Made by a program: the position numbers and the translations under genes. Below are positions 5,958 through 10,763 of a stretch of DNA of 10,763 bases, in pieces. This stretch comes from Anaerolineaceae bacterium UBA700 (GTDB lineage: Bacteria > Chloroflexota > Anaerolineae > Anaerolineales > Anaerolineaceae). Each line of letters opens with the position of its first letter. Positions within the stretch are counted from its first letter, which is position 1. Below the pieces are notes generated by a model. The model ran no database searches. It was not told the origin of the DNA and saw only the letters and a program-made list of their open reading frames with translations. The DNA lies in NCBI GenBank assembly GCA_002298885.1, contig DBMK01000175.1:290-11052 (forward strand), in the 5' to 3' direction.

Positions 5958-6615
5958 CCGCTGCTCCCGGCTGCAGGGCGCCCAGGTCGGGGTTCGTCCG
6001 CAGCACCTCGGTCAACAGCTCTTGCAGCTTCTGCTCGCGCAGGCTGATGGTCAGGTCGGCCCGGGTGCGCTCGACGATGCCGCGCATCAGGTCGGTGTGG
6101 CGGCGCAGGCCGTTGGTCACCGCGTCGGGGTAATCCAGCGTCACCATCAACCCGTATACCTCGTCCATGCAGCTCATCAGGCGCTCGGCTTCTTCGGAAT
6201 AACCGTGGCGCAGGATATCCAGGCAACGCCGCCGCAGCTCGCCGACCGATTCGGCCAGCCCGTTCAGGTAGGTGGCGTACTCCACCCCCAGGTCCTCGGG
6301 CATGGGCATCTCCTGGTTCTGCACCAGGGCGCAGGTGATCGAGGCCTCGGCGTATTCCTTGATGGCGTCCTGGGTGTAGCCGGCGTAAAACAGCTCGGGG
6401 AAATCCCTCAGGTCGGCCTTGAGGCTCTCGACGATGGCACGGGCCGCCTCCAGGTGCTGGGCGGCCAGGTCTTTCTCGCTGCGGTGGATGGCGCGGATGG
6501 CATTGGCGCAGTGGCGGGTGAGCTGGCGGGCCTGCGCCAGGGCCTGGTCGCGCGTTTGGGTGCGGGCTTCGAAAGCCTGGTGGACTTTCTCGCCCAAAAG
6601 GGATAAGTTTTCCAT
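5935..6615 (-). CDS. Translin-family protein
   Basis: A 226-residue, all-helical, soluble protein resembling translin/TRAX, nucleic-acid-binding proteins that form octameric shells. In eukaryotes the TRAX partner gives RNase activity (C3PO complex). Recognisable stretches are [11 protein letters not shown] near 36-46, [17 protein letters not shown] near 76-92, [23 protein letters not shown] near 107-129, and [15 protein letters not shown] near 150-164, followed by [21 protein letters not shown]. The acidic residues in DAIKEYAEA and MDEVYG lie where TRAX-type proteins place metal-binding acids, so RNase activity is possible but not shown. I use the ATG at 6615 rather than the TTG just before it. 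Its 3' end overlaps the small Cas4-like gene. The function of bacterial translins is not established. A perfect palindrome lies 26 bases upstream of the start. Confidence 0.88.
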   Translation of the reverse strand: MENLSLLGEKVHQAFEARTQTRDQALAQARQLTRHCANAIRAIHRSEKDLAAQHLEAARAIVESLKADLRDFPELFYAGYTQDAIKEYAEASITCALVQNQEMPMPEDLGVEYATYLNGLAESVGELRRRCLDILRHGYSEEAERLMSCMDEVYGLMVTLDYPDAVTNGLRRHTDLMRGIVERTRADLTISLREQKLQELLTEVLRTNPDLGALQPGAADEDNSSF

Positions 6616-6641
6616 CAAATTTTCCAGGTTTCAAGATCGGG

Positions 6642-6686
6642 TTTTTTCATTCAAAATGCGCCAGCGGCGCATTTTGAATGAAAAAA
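6642..6686. repeat. Perfect 21-bp inverted repeat between the DUF3467 and translin genes
   Basis: Arms at 6642-6662 and 6666-6686 are fully complementary (core CATTCAAAATGCGCC) around the three-base centre AGC. Read in either direction the T-run comes before the stem and the A-run after it, which is the reverse of an intrinsic terminator. It could be an RNA hairpin in the intercistronic part of the operon, a protein-binding palindrome, or a dispersed element. Confidence 0.9.
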
Positions 6687-6695
6687 GTCCCTAAA

Positions 6696-7019
6696 CTATG
6701 CTTTCGGCGGGCCGGGCGGCGGTTGGATGGTGCGGAACAGGTCGTTGGCCAGGTTGGGGTCGCCGGGCAGGTGGATCTCGCCGAAGGCCGTTTCGTAGCG
6801 GTTCAGGTTCTCGGTCAGGGCGCGCAGGAATAGCTTGGCCGCCACCGGCGACATGACCAGGCGCGCCACCACTTTGGGCCCGGGCTCGCCGGGCAGCAGG
6901 GCGCCGAAATCGAAGATCAATTCCGCCGGGGTGTGCATGATGCGCGCCAGGTTGGTGTAGGCGGCTTCGAGGTCCGGGGGCAGGATGAATTCCGGCGGAT
7001 AAGGAGGCTGGTTGCTCAT
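6696..7019 (-). CDS. DUF3467 family protein
   Basis: A 107-residue soluble protein with the DUF3467 pattern: YTNLARIMHTPAELIFDFG at residues 21-39, then VVARLVMSPVAAKLFLRALTENLNRYETAFG near 50-80. The ends are proline-rich and look unstructured (PPYPPEF at the start, PPPGPPKA at the end). The family has no established role that I know of. The ATG at 7019 follows GGAGGG at four-base spacing, and this site overlaps the ssb stop codon region (nine bases between the genes), so ssb and this gene should be co-translated. That hints at, but does not prove, a role linked to single-stranded DNA. Confidence 0.88.
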   Translation of the reverse strand: MSNQPPYPPEFILPPDLEAAYTNLARIMHTPAELIFDFGALLPGEPGPKVVARLVMSPVAAKLFLRALTENLNRYETAFGEIHLPGDPNLANDLFRTIQPPPGPPKA

Positions 7020-7028
7020 ACTTCCCTC

Positions 7029-7451
7029 CTAGAAGGGAATATCTGCGTCTCCGGCAACTTCGGCGCCAGCCGCGGCATCTTCAACGCCAGGCGCGCCGCC
7101 TTCAGCCTTGGGGGTGAGGAAGCGCACCGTGTTGGCGGTTACGTCGTAAGAGGCGCCGGTCGTTCCATCCTGTCGCGTGAAGGTCTTGGGGCCGCCGGAG
7201 GCGAGATCGGGCGAGAGCCGGCCTTCCACCAACACCTTGTTGCCTTTCTTAAGGTACTGCGAGCAGGTTTCAGCCAGCTTGCCCCAGGCCGTCACGCGGA
7301 ACCAGATGGTTTCCTTGACCTGCTGGCCGTTCTGGCCGGTGTAGTTGCGGCTGGTGGCGACTGAGAAACTGGTGGCGGCCTGCCCGGTGGGGGTATAGCG
7401 CATCTCGGGGTCTCTGCCGACGTTTCCAACGATGATGATGGTGTGGAACAT
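7029..7451 (-). CDS. ssb: Single-stranded DNA-binding protein
   Basis: A 140-residue SSB that coats single-stranded DNA in replication, recombination and repair. The OB-fold domain covers about residues 1-110: MFHTIIIVGNVGRDPEMRYTPTG opens it, with TIWFRVTAWGKLAE near 48-61 and YLKKGNKVLVEGRL near 66-79. A Gly/Ala-rich linker follows. The tail DADIPF is the usual acidic SSB tip that recruits partner proteins. The ATG at 7451 is fixed by AAGGAGG five bases upstream; a longer frame to 7520 reads into AT-rich leader sequence. It is the first gene of the minus-strand cluster that goes on to DUF3467 and probably to translin and the Cas4-like pair. It is divergent from gatB across a 166-bp gap. Confidence 0.97.
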   Translation of the reverse strand: MFHTIIIVGNVGRDPEMRYTPTGQAATSFSVATSRNYTGQNGQQVKETIWFRVTAWGKLAETCSQYLKKGNKVLVEGRLSPDLASGGPKTFTRQDGTTGASYDVTANTVRFLTPKAEGGAPGVEDAAAGAEVAGDADIPF

Positions 7452-7456
7452 AAGGT

Positions 7457-7463
7457 CCTCCTT
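7457..7463 (-). promoter_or_regulatory. Strong ribosome-binding site of ssb
   Basis: AAGGAGG on the minus strand, five bases before the ATG at 7451. It decides for this start over upstream in-frame options. Confidence 0.85.
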
Positions 7464-7536
7464 GCGTGAACAAAAAAGGTATAAAAGTATTTTACATTGA
7501 TTCCGCCTATTCCGCGCCAAAAACAGGTAGAATCCT

Positions 7537-7542
7537 TATAAT
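7537..7542 (+). promoter_or_regulatory. Candidate -10 box of gatB
   Basis: A perfect TATAAT within an AT-rich stretch, 76 bases before the gatB ATG. No good -35 hexamer stands 16-18 bases upstream (the sequence there is GC-rich), so the call is weak. If used, the transcript would start near 7549 and carry the whole inverted repeat at 7560-7603 in its leader. Confidence 0.35.
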
Positions 7543-7559
7543 AGATATAGATAATGAAC

Positions 7560-7603
7560 TTTGTGTGTGTTCCTGGCGGCCCGCCGCCAGGAACACACAC
7601 AAA
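7560..7603. repeat. Perfect 21-bp inverted repeat in the gatB leader
   Basis: Arms at 7560-7580 and 7583-7603 are fully complementary (outer TTTGTGTGTGTTCC, inner GGCGGC) around a two-base centre. As RNA, 19 or 20 pairs could form with a small loop. It ends four bases before the TGAGGG ribosome-binding site (7608-7613) of gatB. No T-run follows on either strand, so it is not an intrinsic terminator. Its arm length and T-outside/A-outside polarity match the palindrome at 6642-6686. Confidence 0.9.
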
Positions 7604-7617
7604 ATAATGAGGGATTA

Positions 7618-9075
7618 ATGCTGTACGAAACCGTTATCGGCCTTGAAGTCCATGCCGAGCTGGCCACCCAATCCAAAATGTTCTGTTCCTGCGCGGTGGT
7701 GGATTCGACCCGCGCCCGGCCCAACGCGGCCGTGTGCCCGGTGTGCGCCGGCATGCCTGGGGTGCTGCCGGTGGTCAACCGGCAGGCGGTGGAATACGCC
7801 CTGCGCGTGGCCCTGGCCCTGGAGTGCCAGATCGCCCCGACCAGCCTGTTTGCCCGCAAGAATTATTTCTATCCCGACCTGCCCAAGGGCTACCAGATCT
7901 CACAGTACGAATACCCGCTGGCGGTCAACGGGCGGCTGGTCATCCAGACTTCGCAGGGCGAGCGCACCATCCGCATCCGCCGGGTGCATCTGGAGGAGGA
8001 CACCGGCAAGCTGACCCACGTCAGCCGCGACGGTGAATCCTATTCGCTGGTGGACCTCAACCGGGCCGGCGTGCCCCTGCTGGAGATCGTCTCCGAGCCG
8101 GACATGCACGGCGTCGAGGAAGTGCGCGCCTACGCCACCCAACTGCGCGCCATCCTGCGCGAGCTGGGGGTCAATTCCGGCGATATGGAGAAGGGCGTCA
8201 TCCGATTCGAGGCCAACATCTCGCTGCGCCCGGCGGGCAGCGTCGAGCTGGGCACGCGCACCGAGATCAAGAACCTCAACAGCTTCAAGATCATGGAGAA
8301 GGCCATCAGCTTCGAGGTCGCCCGGCAGACGGCCGTGCTCGAGCGCGGCGAGGCGGTGGTCCAGGAGACAGTTGGCTGGAACGAGGCCACCGGGGAGACC
8401 TTCAGCCAGCGCAGCAAAGAGGACGCCCACGATTACCGCTATTTCCCCGAGCCCGACCTGCCGCCGCTGGTGGTGGAGCCGGAATGGATCGAGCGGGTGC
8501 GGGCCGGCCTGCCGGAGCTGCCGCGCGCCCGTTCGCTGCGCCTGCGCAGCCAGTACGGGCTTTCGGCTTACCACGCCAACCTGCTGGTGGAGGACCGCCA
8601 GGTTGCCGATTATTTCGAGCAATGCGTGCGCGCCGCCCCGGACGTTCCCCCGGCCACGTTCGCCAATTGGATCCTGGGCGAGATCGGCGCCTGGCTCAAC
8701 CAGAGCGGCAAGGCTTTTGAGGAGCTCAAAGTCACCCCGTCGATGCTGGCCGAGCTGGTGGGCATGGCCGGGCGGGGCGAGATCAACCTGGGCACGGCCA
8801 AAACCGTGCTGGCCGAAATGCTGGAGAGCGGTCAGACCGCCGCCGCCATTTCCCGGGGGCGCGGCCTGCAGCAGATTTCCGACAGCGGCCTGATCGCCGG
8901 GCTGGTGCGCCGGACTCTGGAGGCCAACCCGCAGGAGTTGAAGAATTACCTGGCGGGCAAGGAAACCCTCGCCAACTGGTTCTTCGGCCAGGTGATGCGC
9001 CTCGCCGCCGGCCAGGCCAACCCCCAGGTGGTGCGGGAGGAGTTGGAGCGACAGTTGAAGGAGAGAAAAAATTAA
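7618..9075 (+). CDS. gatB: Aspartyl/glutamyl-tRNA amidotransferase subunit B
   Basis: GatB is the kinase/amidation subunit of the GatCAB complex, which converts Glu-tRNA(Gln) to Gln-tRNA(Gln) and Asp-tRNA(Asn) to Asn-tRNA(Asn) in bacteria lacking the direct synthetases. The 485 residues are full length. Visible are [13 protein letters not shown] at 3-15, the zinc site CxC (23, 25) with CPVC (40-43), [15 protein letters not shown] near 83-97, [17 protein letters not shown] near 143-160, [14 protein letters not shown] near 271-284, and a C-terminal YqeY-like tail domain. I use the ATG at 7618 with TGAGGG four bases upstream. The frame is open to a TTG at 7561, but that would translate the inverted repeat. 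gatA and gatC are not in the window. The 3' end overlaps the probable start of the cyclase gene. Confidence 0.97.
   Translation: MLYETVIGLEVHAELATQSKMFCSCAVVDSTRARPNAAVCPVCAGMPGVLPVVNRQAVEYALRVALALECQIAPTSLFARKNYFYPDLPKGYQISQYEYPLAVNGRLVIQTSQGERTIRIRRVHLEEDTGKLTHVSRDGESYSLVDLNRAGVPLLEIVSEPDMHGVEEVRAYATQLRAILRELGVNSGDMEKGVIRFEANISLRPAGSVELGTRTEIKNLNSFKIMEKAISFEVARQTAVLERGEAVVQETVGWNEATGETFSQRSKEDAHDYRYFPEPDLPPLVVEPEWIERVRAGLPELPRARSLRLRSQYGLSAYHANLLVEDRQVADYFEQCVRAAPDVPPATFANWILGEIGAWLNQSGKAFEELKVTPSMLAELVGMAGRGEINLGTAKTVLAEMLESGQTAAAISRGRGLQQISDSGLIAGLVRRTLEANPQELKNYLAGKETLANWFFGQVMRLAAGQANPQVVREELERQLKERKN
9058..9063 (+). promoter_or_regulatory. Ribosome-binding site pointing to an ATT start
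   Basis: AAGGAG inside the end of gatB, seven bases before the ATT at 9071-9073. No ATG, GTG or TTG lies in frame at a suitable distance. The next in-frame GTG (9134) has no Shine-Dalgarno. Confidence 0.6.
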
Positions 9076-10675
9076 TTTCCTCCTCACCCCCTATTCCCTG
9101 ATCCTCCTCCTGACGGCTGGAATTACCGCCGGGGTGGGTTACCTTGCCTGGCGGCGGCGCTCCACGCCGGGTGGGTGGTATCTGCTCGTTTTGATGTGGG
9201 CCGTCACCGAGTGGAGCCTGGCGTCGGGGCTTGAGGCGGGCTCGGTGGATTCCGCCGTCAAGGTTTTCTGGGCCAAGGCCGAATATTTCGGCAGTTACGG
9301 GTCGGTGCCGCTGATCCTGTTCTTCACCCTCTCCTTCACCGGCCGCCAGGATTGGATTGAGCGCTACCGGCTGCGCTGGCTGTGGGTTATCCCGGTGGTC
9401 ACCATCCTGCTGGCGGCGACCAACGAGCTGCACCACCTGGTGTGGACCGGCTTTACGCCGGGGCTGCCGGGGACCAACCTGCTCATCTACGGCCACGGCC
9501 CCTGGTTCTACATCTCCTCCTTTTTTGTCTACCTGGTGTTTTTCGGCGTCACACTCATGCTGGCGCGCACCGTCCTGCGCAAGCGCGGTCCTTACCTCTC
9601 CCAATCCATTTTGCTCCTCAGCGCCTCGGTGTTCCCCTGGATCGGCAGCATTATGTATTACACCGGCCTCAACCCGGTGCCCGGCCTGGACCTCATCCCG
9701 ATCAGCTTCTCTCTGGCCTGGATGGTGGTGGCGGTGGCCATTTTCCGCTTCCGCCTGTTCGACCTGGTGCCCATTGCCCGCGACACCCTGGTAGACAAAA
9801 TGAACGACGGCATTCTGGTGCTGGACGCGATGGACAAGGTGGTGGACATCAACCCGGCGGCGCAGAAACTGCTCGGCGGCGCCACGGGCCTCGTCCTCGG
9901 CAAGCAAGTGGAGGAGGTGGTGACGGCCTGGGAGAAGATGGCGGGCGATCTTTCTCCCACCCAGGAGAGCCGGGTGGAGCTGGCCCTGGGCGAGGCGGAC
10001 GCCGTTTTCGCCGAGATGGTGGTCACGCCCCTGTTCGACCACCAGGGGAGGAGATCCGGGCGCCTGATCGTGCTGCGCGACATCACCCAGCACAAGCAGG
10101 CTCAGTCGGCCCTCACCCAGGCGAACGACCTGCTGACGGTGCAGTTGGCCGAGAACCAGGTTCTGCAGGGCAAGCTGCGCGAGCAGTCCATCCGCGACCC
10201 CCTCACCGGGCTGTACAACCGTCTATACCTGGCCGAAACGATGGAACGCGAGCTGGCCCGGGCCGAGCGCGAGGAATACCCGGTGAGCATCATCATGCTG
10301 GATATCGACCACTTCAAGTACGTTAACGACCTCTACGGGCACCTGGCTGGCGACCGCTTTTTGGAGCAGATGGGGAAGGTGCTGCGCAACCACGCCCGCT
10401 CGAGCGACATCGTCTGCCGCTACGGCGGCGAGGAGTTCCTGCTGGTGATGCCCGGCATGCCGCTGGAGGCTTCGGTGCCCCGCGCCGAGCAGCTCCGCGC
10501 CACCATCGAGGCCATGGTCCTGAACTACGAAGGCAAAGAGATCCGCGCCACCGTCTCGATCGGCCTGGTCTTCTACCAGCCCGGCACCACCGCCGACGAG
10601 GTGCTCAAAGCCGCCGACATGGCCCTCTACGCCGCGAAAGACAAAGGCCGCAACTGCGTTGCGGTGTGGGTGTAA
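9071..10675 (+). CDS. Membrane-bound diguanylate cyclase: 7TM region, PAS, GGDEF
   Basis: A 534-residue signalling protein that should make cyclic di-GMP. From the proposed ATT start: seven hydrophobic helices over about 1-225, similar to the N-terminal 7TM region of some histidine kinases, with [20 protein letters not shown] typical of it; a PAS domain over about 238-345 ([19 protein letters not shown] at its start, [10 protein letters not shown] at its end); a short coiled coil; and a GGDEF domain over about 374-534 starting DPLTGLYNR. The active-site motif is GGEEF at 452-456. The inhibitory I-site RxxD is intact as RSSD (443-446), five residues before it. Both catalysis and product inhibition are therefore expected. 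The signal sensed is unknown. With a GTG start at 9134 the protein loses most of its first helix ([11 protein letters not shown]), a stretch conserved in relatives as I recall them. The start overlaps the gatB stop by one base, suggesting translational coupling. Confidence 0.9.
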   Translation: MNFLLTPYSLILLLTAGITAGVGYLAWRRRSTPGGWYLLVLMWAVTEWSLASGLEAGSVDSAVKVFWAKAEYFGSYGSVPLILFFTLSFTGRQDWIERYRLRWLWVIPVVTILLAATNELHHLVWTGFTPGLPGTNLLIYGHGPWFYISSFFVYLVFFGVTLMLARTVLRKRGPYLSQSILLLSASVFPWIGSIMYYTGLNPVPGLDLIPISFSLAWMVVAVAIFRFRLFDLVPIARDTLVDKMNDGILVLDAMDKVVDINPAAQKLLGGATGLVLGKQVEEVVTAWEKMAGDLSPTQESRVELALGEADAVFAEMVVTPLFDHQGRRSGRLIVLRDITQHKQAQSALTQANDLLTVQLAENQVLQGKLREQSIRDPLTGLYNRLYLAETMERELARAEREEYPVSIIMLDIDHFKYVNDLYGHLAGDRFLEQMGKVLRNHARSSDIVCRYGGEEFLLVMPGMPLEASVPRAEQLRATIEAMVLNYEGKEIRATVSIGLVFYQPGTTADEVLKAADMALYAAKDKGRNCVAVWV

Positions 10676-10714
10676 TATATACGGTTTTTGGCCTTTGAAA
10701 TAACCCGGCGCTGA

Positions 10715-10763
10715 CCTCACCCCCAACCCCCTCTGCCACGGGCATGCTTCGCGATCCACGGGG
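10715..10763. repeat. REP-like palindrome, CCTCACCCCC family, copy 3 (cut by the window edge)
   Basis: CCTCACCCCCAACCCCCTCT matches the lead and left arm of the copies at 3780 and 3888 but for single bases. The centre differs, and only the beginning of a right arm (CCACGGGG) is visible. It lies 40 bases after the cyclase stop; the bases in between (10676-10714) show no gene and no clear terminator. Confidence 0.65.

Noticed and set aside
7560..7603. Inverted repeat as an intrinsic terminator or tRNA-sensing T-box
   Set aside because: No T-run follows on either strand, and none of the conserved T-box elements is present in the short leader.
7561..7617. TTG start for gatB 19 codons upstream
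   Set aside because: It would translate the perfect inverted repeat. The ATG at 7618 has a ribosome-binding site and matches the usual GatB N-terminus.
8783..10093. Long minus-strand frame opposite gatB and the cyclase
   Set aside because: Composition (His/Gln/Gly/Pro-rich, no domain) is that of an antisense shadow in GC-rich DNA. Both plus-strand genes are firmly identified.

Overview
The window looks like chromosomal DNA of a GC-rich bacterium, most probably a member of the Chloroflexota (Anaerolineae-like). That is an inference. It rests on the combination of a membrane-anchored B-box-type zinc-finger protein beside recN, a bacterial translin-family protein, a DUF3467 protein behind ssb, a diguanylate cyclase with an N-terminal seven-helix membrane region, and dispersed CCTCACCCCC-type palindromes. 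No rRNA, tRNA, CRISPR array, transposase or phage gene was recognised.

Left block (1-2897, minus strand): nadK, then a zinc-finger/membrane protein, then recN, which runs off the left edge. Spacing is tight: one base separates the zinc-finger stop from the recN start. A TATAAT box only seven bases before the nadK ATG suggests a leaderless transcript. A 190-bp AT-rich divergent region follows. Next is a lone plus-strand isoprenylcysteine-methyltransferase-like membrane protein (3088-3636) with visibly lower GC than its neighbours. Positions 3637-3953 hold no gene but a cluster of palindromes, including a good minus-strand terminator.

Middle block (3954-7451, minus strand, transcribed right to left): ssb, a DUF3467 protein, a perfect 21-bp inverted repeat, a translin-family protein, a small membrane protein carrying the N-terminal part of a Cas4/RecB-like nuclease, an MFS exporter, and a membrane protein carrying the rest of the Cas4-like nuclease. 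The two Cas4-like pieces are complementary. The first has the leading Cys and the motif-I His. The second has the Asp, the ExK, the QxxxY and the three C-terminal Cys. Each has a membrane helix at the end facing the split, so the pair looks like one membrane-tethered nuclease divided into two genes, with a transporter gene between them. This is the most unusual item in the window.

Right block (7537-10675, plus strand): a second perfect 21-bp inverted repeat directly before gatB (Asp/Glu-tRNA amidotransferase subunit B), then a membrane-bound PAS-GGDEF diguanylate cyclase. The best-supported start of the cyclase is a non-canonical ATT codon overlapping the gatB stop. The window ends inside another copy of the dispersed palindrome.
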